From Eleginops maclovinus (Eukaryota; Chordata; Actinopteri; Perciformes; Eleginopidae), in NCBI RefSeq assembly GCF_036324505.1, contig NC_086351.1:5078001-5142000 (forward strand): a stretch of 64,000 nucleotides of DNA, given 5' to 3'. Below the pieces are notes generated by a model. It ran no database searches, was not told the origin of the DNA, and worked only from the letters and a program-made list of their open reading frames with translations. Positions 1 to 19,031 of the stretch are shown here, one piece after another. Every line of letters begins with the position of its first letter. Within the stretch, counting starts at the first letter, position 1. Made by a program: the position numbers and the translations under genes.

Positions 1-731
1 CCATCAATCCCTACAGCCAGCAGCCCTTTACAGCCTTCATCATCCCTCTTAAACTGGTCACACTGAAGCGGAGTGAGGAGGACAGAGTGACAGAGTGAGC
101 AGATGTGATGTCGAGGTGAAGGGGGAAGGGTCATGTGTGGTGAGGTGAAAGAGGAGGTCATGGCAGCAGGGGGAAAAAAAAATATGGGGAATGACATGAA
201 AGATGCAAACCGATAGAAAAAACCAATACATGGCCCAGGATAAAAAAGATGAACAGCACATGGAGAGAGGATTGAAAAATGATGGGGGGAGAGAATGATG
301 CGCATCCTGAGGGTTTAGAAAGGCAGAGAAGAGAAACGCCGTCAGGCACTGAAGGAGAGAGCAATTAGATTTATCTGCTCATTAACAGAAGGGATAATTG
401 ACTACAAGAGTCTGCAACGATACACTAGGAGGCAGGGGGAGAAGGAGAAAATGAGCCGAGGAGAGAAATGAGAGCAGGTTGAAGGAGAAAAGACAGGAGG
501 CAGGCGCGGAGGGATTGGAGAGGAAAGGGAACAAGGCATGGGAAATAAACAAGGGGAAAAGTGAAAAATGAAAAGAATGGGGAGAAAGGCGAGAGGAAGA
601 TGGGGGGGGGAGAAAATCAGTCCTCAGAGAACGCTGAGAAAAAAGGATTAGTGAGGAGAGAGGGAGAGAAAGAGGGGGAGGCAGGAGGAGTAAATGAGGA
701 TAGATCTACAGTGTGGTGTTTGTGCATGAGA

Positions 732-734
<3 letters not shown>
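1..734. other. Purine-rich non-coding DNA, probably intronic
   Basis: No coding exon is recognisable. From about 280 to 720 the plus strand is dominated by A and G, with many GGAGA, GAGAGA and GGGGGA words, so the strands are strongly purine/pyrimidine asymmetric. Open frames here are low-complexity Lys/Glu/Gly/Arg readings of that tract or its complement and are not credible genes. The stretch probably lies inside the large first intron of the minus-strand gene whose first exon is at 28368-28440, which is an inference. Confidence 0.6.

Positions 735-790
<56 letters not shown>
735..790. repeat. (GT)n microsatellite
   Basis: Uninterrupted GT dinucleotide array of about 28 units, next to the purine-rich tract on its left. 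Confidence 0.97.
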
Positions 791-6482
<5,692 letters not shown>

Positions 6483-6564
6483 ACCTAATGCATGCTGGGA
6501 AAGGCTCCAGCCCTCCTGTGACCCGGCACAGGATAAGCGGGTATAGAATTCGGATGGATGGATA
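6483..6564 (+). repeat. Fragment of a dispersed fish repeat (GGATGGATGG tail)
   Basis: The segment carries the phrase GCATGCTGGGAAAGGCTCCAG, then GGATAAGCGGGTATAG, and ends in a short GGATGGATGGAT run. This is the worn 3' tail seen at many places in teleost genomes, usually ending in tandem GGAT units. I recognise the pattern from general knowledge and do not assign the parent element. Confidence 0.6.
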
Positions 6565-6727
6565 ATTAACGGAACTGACAGCACTGGCAACCATGGCACC
6601 GTCATCACATTTATCATCTCCATTACTGTAATCATAGCTCCAACCATCATAATCATAATCAGCATTACACCGGGATCTTCATCACTATCATCACCCACCC
6701 AGGAGGATGGTGTCTAACATTATCACC

Positions 6728-6765
6728 TCCACCACCACCATCATCATCATCATCATCATCACGGC
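6728..6765. repeat. (CAC/CAT)n trinucleotide microsatellite
   Basis: CACCACCACCAT runs into repeated CAT units, giving a short interrupted trinucleotide array. The sequence to its left (6600-6710) has dispersed ATCATC words that look like a diverged extension. Confidence 0.85.
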
Positions 6766-9700
6766 GATGACGTCACAGCCGCCCGCAGCTCCATCATCCT
6801 GCTCCTTAGTGGTTACACAGACTTTGTCAGGTCTCATTTCTTAACAGCAGCACCATATAATGAGAGCCATAACCATTATTGTGCAAAGGTCTCCCGTTTC
6901 AATCCTTCTCTTTACCAAATGGCTTTCCCTTGCCCCCGCTTTCTCGTCATCTCTGGTTCCTATTCCCCTGCTCTAATTGCACACTGTTTGTTTGGCCTCC
7001 TGGCTGCCCCCTAATGCAGAGGAGAGATGTCATTAAAATGATTTACAGATGTAATCCCCCCTCCCTAAACTCTCTCTCGCGTTTACTTTCTTTCTTTCTT
7101 CTCCCCCACCCCTGCTCAACTCACGCCCCCCTTGCACACACCCAAATATAACTCAACCTAATATCACCTGCGGGATTCAAATCCGTTTCGATTAATCCCT
7201 GCCGCTCTCTGTTCATGCTTGCTCTCCTACTGCCCTTTCCACCTCGGCAACTCCCTCCAGCGCCCCCACACCCCCGAAAAACTCCCAACTTTCAATCGCT
7301 TTTTATGAGCTGACATTCTGCCTCCTTCAGTCTCTCTTTCCTCCACCTTGTTCTATCTTTTTTCTCCCTTTCAGACACAAACATTATTCCTCCCTGTGAT
7401 TACGGGGTGATTAGAAACATATTGGACTCAAATGTCATCTCGTTCTTTTTTCATGGCTTCAACCATGAAGACAGAAAGTGAGGTAGACAGTTTCCTTTCC
7501 TCTTCTTCTGCTTCTGCTATCACAGCTTTCACTATCGTAACCTGACCTCCTGAAACAAGTATAAAAACCCCTTAAAATGGGCCCACTCTTTTAATTCAAG
7601 CATTAAATGTGAAAAACAAAAAGGTGGGTTATAATAAGATTCAATTAATCCCTTATTCCCCTAGCCTCCTACTCAGCGATGCTCCCTTTCTTGCACACTT
7701 TACACATCAGTAACTTGCTCATTTTTTCCCTCATCTCATATCTTTTCAGGTTGAAATGGGTTTGTGCGAGTGTGTGTGTGTGTGTGCAGGTAAATATTTT
7801 TTTTATTCACCTCCCTGGCTCTATGTTATCTCTCTTAGCTGATTTTCCCACACCTCCACTCTCTGCTTTTAATTAACACTTTTTATTTCACAGCTCTCTC
7901 CGCTAATCTCTCCATCTGAGGCCTACAGCACTCGAGGCTGAGCTTTAACTCCCACCTCCAGCTCTTTGTACTCTTTCAAAAACATAAACAGCAACAAACA
8001 CAAGCCTGGGCACACACACAATGATAAATCCCACACACACACACACACCCACCCACTTCTCTTGAAACATATTAATACACTCGAATGAAAATGCCAAAGT
8101 AAAGATGCACAGGTGAAAATATCTGCAATCTGATTTATAACGTACTCGCTTTCTCCCTTTGTGCCGTGCAGTGAATAACGCTGCTGTATTTAACAGTTTT
8201 GGGTGAAAGCTGATGCATTAAACTTCAAGTAAAGTGGGTCATTTCAACACAAGGTACATATTTGCAGTCTTGAGATCTATCCTGATTAGTCACTACTTTA
8301 CAGAGAAAAATAAGTGATAATGTGTGTGATTTTGTGTCTTTTATGCAAGTGTGTCTGCCTTTCAACAAATGTGAAGGGTGTTTTTAAGTGGCAAGGCTAC
8401 TTTATCATAGCAAACTTCTAAAGAAAATCAAGTTTCAATGACCACAAAAAGCCAGCATTGTCAGATTAGATACGCATAAACCACTGAAAGTATGTTTGGC
8501 AGCTAAAAATATTTACTCCAACTGCAACAAACATCTCGTCTTGTCAAGCCTTCTCATTAAAATCGACACGGTCATTGTACTTGTCGTGGTTAGTACTAAT
8601 CTTCCTTAGAAAACTGTTTTATAATGTCTTGCTTGTCTCTGAAGGAGCTTTGTCAAGTCTGAAAAAATGACCTCTTGCATGATGTCATAATGTCATCAGG
8701 GCCATCTCAGCTAACAGAGCACTGTGTTGCAAACTGGGACGAAGAAGTCAAGACATCTTTGCTGCATCAATGCTAATGATTCTTCTGTGAGTCTTCAAAG
8801 TGCACCACAGACTCACAGTCCTTGCACTTAACACTTAATTAATTAACAAAATAATTGTCAATTAATTTTGCTCGTCCACCGACTACTCGATTAATCAAGT
8901 AATCGTTACAGCACTAACTTCCACACACGCTTTACACGGAGCTCACAAAAGACCTTCATGAGTGTGCTGACCTGACTGCGAAACAGCAAATGATGCAGAG
9001 AGAGAAGGAGAGATAATATCAAAGAGGAAATTTGGGCTTTGGGCTACATTTCATTTGCAGACTTAATCTTTGCAGCACATCATGCAGTCGATCTCAACAT
9101 ATTCTCCAAAGCAGCTCCACATAACATTCAGTGCATTAACATCCTACTTTCTACATGATGATTTGGTGCTTGAGCAAATAGATATGTAATCATGTGGGAT
9201 GGCATGCATAAGATTATATAGTATTACATGCTGTTAGGGCTCACATCATATCAGTGTGTAAAGACAAGAACGACTGCTGTGAAGCCGTCAGAGGATGTCA
9301 CCAATACCAGATTAAAAACAAAACTATTTTATGTCCAGGTGAGGTCCGACAGGGATTTGTTGACATCCATTATTGGATAATTGTGACGCGTTCGCTTGCG
9401 CACAATTTCACACCGACAGAGATGAAATTCACAGAACAATGTGTACACAGGTTAATACATCTGGCAGCGTGTTTGCACATGCTTATTTCAGCATGTGTGT
9501 GTTTTTCAATCGACCCCAGAGCGCTTTCACAGCAAACTTGTCTACACCTGTAAACACCTGCAGGCCGGATTCTTCAGTGCTGACAGCGATTTGCATTTTC
9601 AGTTTGACTTTTGTGTAAAATGGGCAGCGCGAGCTAACACTTCGGGAAGCACCCTCGATGAAATGCTCTCAGGTGTGTGCTTGACTAGTCCTTCAATTAA

Positions 9701-10415
9701 ACCTGACATTTGACCAATCTTCATGACAGGTGTTTACACTAAATATCAGATGTGATTTATGAAGGCAATCTTTCCAAACAACACTTGATGCTCGACACTG
9801 AAATATTAGTTTTAATCAAAATAAAGCTCAATCTTCTTTGTCTTTTAGGATACAGCCATTTCCCTGTCCAATATGTCTCCTATCGCTTGACTATGTGTTT
9901 TACAATATTACTTGTTTTACTGTTATTGCTGCAGTATAGGATGTTGTCTGTGATATGTGGTGCAGGGTACACTTTGTATTGTTTTAGATACCAGAGTGTT
10001 TTTCTGTCAAATTCTACTGCACTCGTCTGTGCCAGGATGTAATAAAACTGTCTGCTGGTTATATGGTCCGGTCTAATCATTAATAGTGGCTGAAGGGATG
10101 CAACTGTTGATGACACCACATTTGGCATCTTTTCAAAGATAAAGAAAAAAAAGGTGAACAAATATTAATTTTCCCGCATGCATATTGTGTTATTGGCCCA
10201 TTGCCAGTCACACTTGCTCAGTGTTTTACATCAATATACTTTCAGTGATCCTGAGTCATGGATCCTGAGTCGTGGCTCTGCCTGTCGCTGCGGTCTATCC
10301 TGATGCTCATCTTACTACTTCTTTGATGGCTACCACAGGATTGTTGACATCCACCTGGATTCATCTTATTCTTATTTATAGACACATGCATTTTTCTAGC
10401 ATTTGGACTATCTGC
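6766..10415. other. Non-coding DNA with short CA/GT runs
   Basis: No coding exon recognised. 7040-7380 is pyrimidine-rich. Short GT and CA runs occur near 7770-7788 and 8033-8046. Around 8860-8918 the words GACTACTCGATTAATC and GTAATCGTTACAGC resemble the ATTAATCG-type ends of a dispersed fish DNA repeat, but only a short piece is present, so I do not call it as an element. Confidence 0.45.
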
Positions 10416-10640
10416 TCTATATAGACAAAAGTATTGGGACACCTACACATTATACCCAAATGCCAAATTCTTAGGCATTAATATGAAGTTGGTCCTCTCC
10501 AGACACTGACGTTGGACGAGAGGGCCTGGCTCACAATCTCCATTCTAGTTCATCCCAAAGGTGTTCAATGGGGTTGAGGTCAGGGCTCTGTGCAGGCCAG
10601 TCAAGTTCTTCCATACCAAGCCCATCCAGCCATGCCTTTA
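10416..10640 (-). mobile_element. Remnant of a Tc1-like transposon
   Basis: The left side begins ATATAGACAAAAGTATTGGG, a typical fish Tc1-family inverted-repeat end. About 130 bp further on, the minus strand reads the Tc1 transposase signature [11 protein letters not shown] (from about 10587 down to 10555), followed by a tail resembling the end of that protein. Everything upstream in the transposase is missing, so this is a deeply truncated copy older than the intact-length Tc1 copy to its right. Confidence 0.75.
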
Positions 10641-10689
10641 TGGCATGACTGTGTCCATTGGGGCACAGTCATTTAACACACAACATCTA

Positions 10690-10885
10690 TTGCACGTCTG
10701 TCCGTCCTGGGGGAGGGATCCTTCTCTGTTGCTCTCCCCAAGGTTTCTTCATTTTCCCCCATTAACTGTGGGGTATCTTCGGGAGTTTTTCCCTTGCCTA
10801 ATGAGAGGGTCCAAGGACAGAGGGTGTCATATTCTGTTCAAACTGTTAAGCCCCCTAAGAAAAATGTACAATCTGTGATATTGGG
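10690..10885 (+). repeat. Dispersed fish repeat (CTGTTGCTCTCCC family)
   Basis: The block carries the sequential words GTCCGTCCTGGGGGAGGGAT, CTGTTGCTCTCCCCAAGG, GAGTTTTTCCCTTGCC and GTGATATTGGGGTATAT. Together these form a repeat tail I recognise as common in teleost intergenic DNA. The parent class is not certain. It abuts the Tc1-like element starting at 10893, which inserted at its right end. Confidence 0.55.
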
Positions 10886-10892
10886 GTATATA

Positions 10893-12469
10893 CAGCGGGT
10901 AAAATAAGTATTGAACACGTCACCATTTTTCTCAGTAAATACATTTCTAAAAAGGTGCTATTGACATGACACTTCCATCAGATGTCGGTAACAACCCATG
11001 CACTACACACCTGCAAAGAAATCAAACCATAGATGTCCATAAATCAAGTTATGTGTATTAAAGTGGAATGACACAGGGAAAAACTATTGAACACGCTAAC
11101 TGAAATGTATTTAATACCTCGTACCAAAGCCTTTGTTGGTAATGACAGCTTAGGTACATTGCTCAGGTGTGATTTTGGCCCATTCTTCCACACAAACAGT
11201 CTTCAAGTCTTGAAGGTTCCATTAGCCTATTCTATGAACTCTGATCTTTAGTTCTTTCCATAGATTTTCTATTGGATTCAAGTCAGGTGATTGGCTGGGC
11301 CATTCTAGCAGCTTTATTTTCTTTCTCTGAAACCAATCGAGAGTTTCCTTGGCTGTGTGTTTGGGATGATTGTCTTGCTGAAATGTCCACCCTCGTTTCA
11401 TCTTCATCATCCTGGTAGTTGGCAGCAGATTTTTATCAAGAGTGTCTCTGTACATTTTTCCATTCATCCATTCCATGCCAGTGCCGTATGCTGAAAAACG
11501 GCCCCCCACCATGATGTTCCCACATCCAAACTTCACTGTTGGTATGGTGTTTCTGGGGTGATGTGCGGTGCCATTTCACCTCCAAACATGGTGTGTATTA
11601 TTACATCCAAAGAGTTCAATTTTGGACTCATCTGACCAGACTATTCTCTCCCAGTATTTCACAGGCTTGTCTAAATGTTGTGCAGCAAACTTCAAACGAG
11701 CTTCAACATGCTTTTTCTTCAGCGATGGAGTCTTGCGTGGTGAGTGTGCGTACAGGCCGTGGCGGTTGAGTGCATTACTTATTGTTTTCTTTGAAAGAAT
11801 TCGACCTGCTGATTCAAGGTCTTTCTGAAGGTCTGCACAAGTGGTTCTTGGCTCTTGGACAACTCTTCTGATAATTCTTTTCACTCCTCTGTCAGAAATC
11901 TTGCGAGGAGCACCTGGTCGTGGCTGGTTTATGGTGAAATGATGTTCTTTCCACTTCCGGGTTATGGCCCAAACAGTGCTCACTGGAACATTCAGAAGTT
12001 TAGAAATCCTTCTGTAATGCCATTAGCATGTTTTGTAACAATAAGGCTGCGAAGGTCTTGAGAGAGCTCTTTGCTTTTACCCATCAAGAGATCTTTCTTG
12101 TGTGACACCTTGGTAATGAGACACCTTTTTATAGGCCATCAGTTGGGACTGAACCAGCAGATATTAACTTGCACTGACCAGGGGCAGGATTGCTTTCTAA
12201 TTACGGATAGATTTCAGCTGGTGTCTTGGCTTTCCATGCCTTTTTGCACCTCCCTTTCTTCATGTGTTCAATACTTTTTCCCTGTGTCATTCCATTTTAA
12301 TACACGTAACTTAACTTATGGACATCTGTGGTTTGATTTCTTTGCATGTGTGGATTGCATGGGTTGTTACTGACATCTGATGAAAATGTCATGTCAATAG
12401 CACCTTTAGAAATATATTTATATATGTTTTAATTGTGACGTGTTCAATACTTATTTTACCCTTTGCAGA
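10893..12469 (-). mobile_element. Tc1-like DNA transposon, long inverted ends
   Basis: Both ends carry the same inverted sequence (GGGTAAAATAAGTATTGAAC on the left; its complement on the right near 12441-12461), extending roughly 200 bp inward. The element is bounded by TA dinucleotides at 10891-10892 and 12470-12471, the expected target duplication for Tc1/mariner. The left tip is a few bases shorter than the right. The interior holds a minus-strand transposase pseudogene. It is about 1.58 kb, usual for Tc1 elements. It lies in presumed intronic DNA and is not autonomous because the transposase is broken. Confidence 0.92.
11111..12084 (-). pseudogene. Tc1-family transposase, inactivated
   Basis: Reading on the minus strand from ATG at 12084, the first residues MGKSKELSQDL match the start of Tc1-like transposases. 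A frame break follows near 12020. The next open block (11983 to 11579) contains the DNA-binding part, with PRPGAPRKIS, and the first catalytic Asp in WSDESKIELFG. An in-frame TGA lies at 11576-11578. The block to 11225 carries the second Asp in QQDNHPKHT and the catalytic Glu in [10 protein letters not shown], 34 residues after that Asp, giving the DD34E pattern of Tc1. A TAA at 11222-11224 cuts off the C-terminus, whose remnant continues to about 11111. The gene is therefore dead by one frameshift and at least two nonsense codons, although all three catalytic residues remain visible. Confidence 0.93.
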
Positions 12470-12471
12470 TA

Positions 12472-15400
12472 CACTTTGATTGGTTGATTAATATACTGGA
12501 TACATCTACAATAGATTTGAGAGAAAGTCCCTCTTGAGGCAACTTTTAGATTTTTGCCTTTGCAGACCATTTACATACACACAAACCCGTACACAGGAAA
12601 GGGAAATTCATAATAGGGCCGCTTTAACAACTTGAGACGTCATTAACATCACTTTAAAAAATACATTTCATCATCCTGGTCTTCCTAACCGTTGTACGAG
12701 TAGGGGAAAAAATAAAAGTAGACAGGGAAAAACGGAAAGAAACGTTGGGAGTGATAACCCGGGCTGAACTAACACCATGCAGATGAGGTTCTGCGACTGC
12801 GTTGCTCCATCCATCTCTGTCATCCACCCTTGAAATGTCTTTATAGCCGTGAATTACATTACAACGCTGTGCTATGTTTACACGGGGGAGACACATCACA
12901 TAATTGAACGAGTGTCACACTCAAATTCAAACGATAGTTAAATGTAAATATAGCGTCGGCAAAGTGGCTCTAAAAACCCATGTTGCATTCAGAACAGTGA
13001 ACAGCTCCCGTCTTATTTTTGCAGTCCTGCAGATCTCCTAGAACTCTCCACAACTCTAATAGCGTAAAAAAAAAACAACGCTCAGATCCAGGTGCTCTGA
13101 TAGGATGTTGAGGAGGAATCAGCGGTGCAGAGAAAATCAACGCTGCCTTTTCAGTGAAGATATCATGAGTGTAACGCCATCACACACACACTCACTCCGT
13201 CCTGCCTTTTAACACCCTGTTCTGAAAGACCGTCCGCTCTTTCCAATCAAGTCTTTATTGTCCTGTAATGAATACATTTCCCATAAAAGAGAGCCGCTGT
13301 GGGAAAAGGGGAGCGAGGGAGGAAGAGTGATAAAGAAAGGCCCAGAGAGTAAATGAGGATAAAAGTGAAACAAATGACGCACACAAGCGAGTGATGGGGG
13401 GGGATTAGGGTTGAGTAGGGTTGAGAAGGCTGGAGGGCTTTGGCCAAGTCCTTTGCTTTTTCCGGCACCTTCATATTTCAATCCCATTGCCCTCAGTCTG
13501 GTATAAAAGGAGTACTGTCAGACTGTGGTTTGTTCTTGCAGTAGCAAATCGGCATTCAGTTTGCCAGTTGCTGTGTGCGCCTGTTTTTTGGCCCGTTAAA
13601 TAACCCTCATTAAAAGGGCAGCAGCAACTAATAACAGCGTCCGAACTGCACCGAGTCCGTCCCTGTGCCCTGTCCTCTTCTCTCCTTGTTTAATTTCCCC
13701 CTTTAAGCCTGCTTATCGATTTCAGCCCCTCTATTCCGTAACTCCTTTTATTAATAGCACAAAGCAATAACAAGAGTGTCACAACCCCTATGTTTTGCAC
13801 TGGCAATTAATAGGAATAATTTAAAGCTGGCAGATGTGAGTTTTCCATATTCTTTACAGTACAGCCTCTCCCCATCCCGCAATATGGAACTTTTTTTTTA
13901 TTCCCCATCTCCTCTAAACTATACCTCCATAAATCTCTGCCAACTTACTTTTATGAAAGAAGGTGCTGAGTGAGAGACGGAATAAGAAAGGCGGAGAGGT
14001 TTGGGCCAAGTACAACAAAATGGGATTTGATACCGGGACCGAGCAAAAGAAACTATGACAGAGAGAAAGGGAGGCCAAGAAGAAAAAGTCACAGAGGGAG
14101 AGAAGAGCTGCAGAAATAGAGGAGGAACTGCCTGAAGGCGTTTGGCGGTAAATTCTGAAGCGGACAAGGTGGGAAGAGAGGGAGACATGGGAGGAGGCAG
14201 GGAGAAATACGGATGTGCTAAGGGGAACAGAAATGAATAAAAGATGGAGGGAGACGGATAGGATCGAAAGGTAACTGAGGTGAGTGAGCTGCTGGAACTA
14301 TTAGATTCTCAGTAGGCAGTCACTTCCTCTCCCTGCCTCTGCTGTAGTTATCAACTCGAGCTGTGTGCTCTGCCGTTAATGGGACCACTAAACTGTCACA
14401 GCGTGGCGCGTGTGCAAGTTAAACTAGATACTCTTTCATCTGCCTGAGTTTGTTTGCATTTGCATCGACGCTCACTATTTATTTCTACAGACCTCTATCG
14501 GTTGGCTTGAATCTCTACAAGTGTGTGGGAACACAGCACGGAGGAAACTTGTGTATGGTATGTGTGGGCGGTGTATAGCAGAACATCACCAACTACAAGT
14601 ATGTAAAAGTTTGTTACATCCAGCAACAGATTGTCGGGATCATAAGTAAATGTTTAACTTGTGTACATTTCAGGTGGATCACCCCGTGGGATGGAGGTTA
14701 TGTAATGTCTTTGACACTTTGGTGAGACAACACCACCTGTGCTGCACCGACAGATAAGCTGGAGCACAATTGTCAGCTGCCTTGCTCTTTTTTGAAAATA
14801 TTTTTTAGGTAAGCCTGAAATGTGTAACCCACTACCTGTCACTTTGTGAACATGCCCAAGGCTGCAAAATATAAGAATCACATTTGTGTCTCCGAGGTGG
14901 CACTTCCAGTCGATTATTCCTAGTCATTACAAATTAGATGTTATTTTTTTAAGATTAAGTCATTATTTTAATGGTTATGAGAAGATTGTATTTGCCAGTA
15001 AGGAGCAAGAAACTGTCAGATGGTCAGACAGATTGTAAACGAGCCAACTGCTCAGACAGATATTCCAAACCACTTTAAAACTAAAGCGAGCGCACCTGGA
15101 AATGTTCAACACCTGTGTATAACTACACAAGGTACAGTAGGTCAAATTGAATGCAGGAAGTCATCCCTATTCTGTCTTCCAATTAAGTTTGACTAACCTA
15201 AGGGTTCTTTATAATTATCAGACAGCTTTTTTTTGACCTGTTGGATTTTGTAGCGAGGTTAGCGTGTTCCTAAATCTCGGCAATTAACTTGTGAGATGTA
15301 TTGTAACCAGAAGCAATGACGGCCAAAGACACAAAGGGATATTGTAATAAACCAGAAAACCAATTTCTTTTTCTCAGTTATAAAAAGAAAATGCTGCATA

Positions 15401-15715
15401 CAATTCATGTCGGAAACAGCATTAGCAGAGCCTGAAGGTATAGTGGTTGTTAGTAGACTCCACTTGGGTATTCACAAGGGGATAAGCAGTCCCTTGCTCA
15501 TGGTGTCCTGAATATATTCAACCACCAGCATTATTTATGGTGGTAACAACATCATGCGAGGTGTTAGTTATAGCCTCACACATAAACCCACACACCCACA
15601 AAAAGGGAAAAGGACAACAGATGCATCCTGAGCAAATGATGCACTGTTTTGTGTGATTGTGCTGTTGGTCCTCTGTGTGGGTGGGTGACCAAATCGTGTG
15701 GCTGCCAGTGATGGT

Positions 15716-15718
<3 letters not shown>
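12472..15718. other. Non-coding DNA with a purine-rich tract
   Basis: No coding exon recognised. Positions 13960-14280 are purine-rich on the plus strand (GGAGAGAAG, GGGAGGCC and similar words). The remainder is mixed-composition DNA without a recognisable transposon. It is probably part of the same large intron. Confidence 0.5.
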
Positions 15719-15769
<51 letters not shown>

Positions 15770-15780
15770 TGTGTGTGTGT
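15719..15780. repeat. (GT)n microsatellite, one interruption
   Basis: GT array of about 31 units with a single GTAT interruption near 15761. Confidence 0.97.
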
Positions 15781-18700
15781 TCCTGCTGACTATAACTATG
15801 TGTGTGTATGCTGAGAGCTGAAATGAAGGTGGGCTGTTATCATCTCCCACTGCCGGCATCCATCCCACCTCTGTGTCCTCTCAGTGGCAGGTCGGTGTAA
15901 GTTGGTCGCTGCCACATCATTTTCAGAAGGGTCGGATGGCAGTTTTTTGCTCCCCTACACCGTCCACCCTCCCTCCCTTCCTCCTCGCTTCTATCCATCC
16001 ACCAGCCCTGGCTATTCTCGGCACTTCACAACTGGATGAGCAAAGCAGCAGCGGCTACCTACCTGGCTCTGTGATTGACTGCAGCGCTGCCGAGCGCCTC
16101 ACTGTATCTGTGCCGTGTTTATTGCTTCGTTCACCTTCGCCGTAATTGAGTCCCTTCCCCATGCGAAATATGCACCCTCAGACGGGCGGCTGTGTGAGTG
16201 GAGGGAAGTTGACTGACAGCCTACATAACTCAATTCTGAGGGAACCTGATGGCTGTGTTCTTGTGTGTGCATGTGTGGGAGTGTGTCTGTGTGTGGCTAT
16301 CTGAAAGACAGTGTCACCTATGTGGAATATGTGGGCTTCCATAAAGCTCTGCAGAATTTTAAAGCTATGAACCTGGCTTATCTCTGAAAAGGAAGATTTC
16401 AAAGTACCAAAACAATTTTAAAATATATATTTCTAAGAGCAGGTGCTTGCTTATGCACAATTTAGGCTCAGGCTAAGCTAGTCAGGAGTGTGTGTGGCAT
16501 GACAAAAACTCCAGTACAATGATGCATGTGTATGTGACTACATGTGTGAGCAGAATACTACTCAGCCCCTTGCAAACACACACCTACACAGCAGCACAGA
16601 CAACTGTAAAATGGCCAATATGCCAAGAACAGGCCAAGTAGAAAAGGTGAATCATGATATATAATGGATAAGTAAGATAAAGTGGCACAGAGGTTAAGGG
16701 AGCACCACGGAAAAAGTAGAGGAGGAAAGAAGGGAAGGATCAAGTGTGTGTTTGTGTGTGAATGATGGCCTGAACACAAGATTGGAAGAAGTAGATAAGG
16801 GAATAAAATATGAACGAGCTGAATAATAGGAAAACAAAGTTTTGCACAGGCTTCAAGAAAAATAAAAGGAATAAGGAGAGGCTGAGAGGAGGTGCTGGAA
16901 GGGGGAGAGAAGATATAGGGTCAAAAACAGTCATGGGAGCAAGAAATAGTATGTGGGAGAGGAATGGAGATGGTTGGAGGGACTGCATGATCTCTGAAGT
17001 GTACGTAGGGTGAGAACAAGCCTCCACCTCCAGAATATTGCAGTGCAGCATATAAGTAAAATGCACAGTTCAGCAAGCCCAGAGCAATCGAGATGGGGAG
17101 GGAAGGTAAATCTGGAGGTACAGTAAAAAGAAAACAAGGGGAAAGGCAATTGTCTATAAAAAGAAAACAGAAAGTTCAAAGTCGAAGGAAGAAGTGTAAC
17201 TTATTCAGAGAAACAAGAAGAGCGGCGGGAGAAGAAGCGGAGGGAAAACAAATGCAATATTGAATCGATGCGGCGAGAGTAAATGGAAGCAGAGAGAGAG
17301 GACAGAAGGAAAAAACATTTTACCTATGCAAATGAGAAGGGGAAAGCAGAAGCACAGGCGTTCAAGCTGGCCACCTGGGCCCTGTCAATTCTCCCGCTCT
17401 CCTTTTCCCTCCCTCTCCCATCCTCTCACCGTCTACCTCTCCACACCTGGCCCTGGCATCCCATAGCCTGAGGCTACAGTATAAGAGGAGGAGGCGGGAA
17501 AGGGGTGCAACGCAGCGGGGAGGCAGGAGAGAAAGTTAGCCAAAAGATCCATCACAAGCGATCCTGGCAATGAAAAGTCCCCCCGTTCCCTTCACCAAAA
17601 TCTGTCTTTCCAACTACCCCCCTCTCATTGCAAACTCTCACTAACAGCAGGAGCAAACGCATGCACACACAGCCACCCGGAGCACATAAATGTAGGGTGT
17701 GCATTGGCTCTGGTATATGACTAGCGACACACACAGAAAGATGTGCACACAGCGAGGGGGAATTAAACGATTTTGAGTGATCATGGTGAGTGAAAAACTA
17801 AAAAAGAAAGTATGTCACAGATGAGGCCCTTGAACCAGACTGCAGGAGAATTGGTAGTGAGGGATCAGATAGGAGGGAGGGAGGGGTTGAGGGAAAGAGA
17901 GGCAGATGGAGCGTGGAGGAAGAACAAGGTTTAGAAAATGGCAGGTACAGCGATCAAGAGCAAAAGGCAGAAGAAGGGTGCTACATGTACTGGGGTAAAA
18001 CGTGTAAAAACACTGACTGTGTGAATATGGGAATATGTTGTGTACTTGAAATACAATCACCTGGCGTGTCCCTCTATTTGTCAAAACTATCCTAGGGAAG
18101 CTCATGAAAAAGAGGCCAGTGAGGGTACATGGCATTTAAAAAGGCACAGAGCATCAAGACACAACACACTGCAGTAAATAAGTTTGGAAACTCCGAAAGG
18201 TCTCTGCAGCCTCCCGAGTGCAGTGAAGTGTTTGTATTCATGCATATGCAAATGTGTGTGTAAGCCAAACTGCCAACCTGCCTGTCTGCTTTGCTGCAGA
18301 TTTGTGCACACTTCTGTAACACGGCCAGAGATTTATACACAAGTCATCATTTGGGATCAAGCTGCTTTTTAATTACCTATGGTTTATGTTTGTTTTTAAT
18401 TTTCCCCATAAGCTCATAAATCGCTTTCCCTAAGCGCAGCTCAAATCCATCTCCATGGTAAATAAGCATCAGTTATAATTGCATATACAAGTGTGCGCCG
18501 TCACAAAATACATTTGACCCCCCCCCCCCACCAATGCTGTCATAGTTGAGTGAACTGCATAAGGAACAATACATAAGTGATGATAGATACATTGGAATAC
18601 AGTAACTAAGAGTTCTACTACAGATAGTTTGAAGTACTTTAATGGAGTTCAGGGTTTCGTCTAAACCGGGTAACTCTTTCTTTCGGCGAGCGCCCTCACA

Positions 18701-19031
18701 CCAAAAAAAAACGATTTAACCAATACAATTTAAAGTGATGCCAGAAAATTTGTCAAAAATTACTCAATAAAAAGAAAATTGTGTCAAACAGACGGCTCAG
18801 ACTTAGCACTGTTTATGTCTGTGGCACCCCAGTACTGCCCTCATACTATACATTTCTGAGAACTCCTGGAGTATTTCCATTTACTGCTCCACCAGGATTA
18901 AAAAGGCAAAACTTTTAACTCCACTAAATGTATTTAATTTATTAAATTTCAGATCAATAATGCAGGATTAATAATACAAAAGATTATCAGCAAATAATGG
19001 CTCATTTTTATAGGTTAATATAAACTTTAAG
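15781..19031. other. Non-coding DNA, purine-rich in 16600-17300
   Basis: No gene found. From 16600 to 17300 the plus strand is rich in AGGAGG, GAGAGA and AAGAAG words, the third large purine tract of the window. A C-run of eleven lies near 18520. 18370-18490 is AT-rich with homeodomain-type words and little low complexity, so it could be a regulatory element, but nothing beyond composition supports that. Confidence 0.45.
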
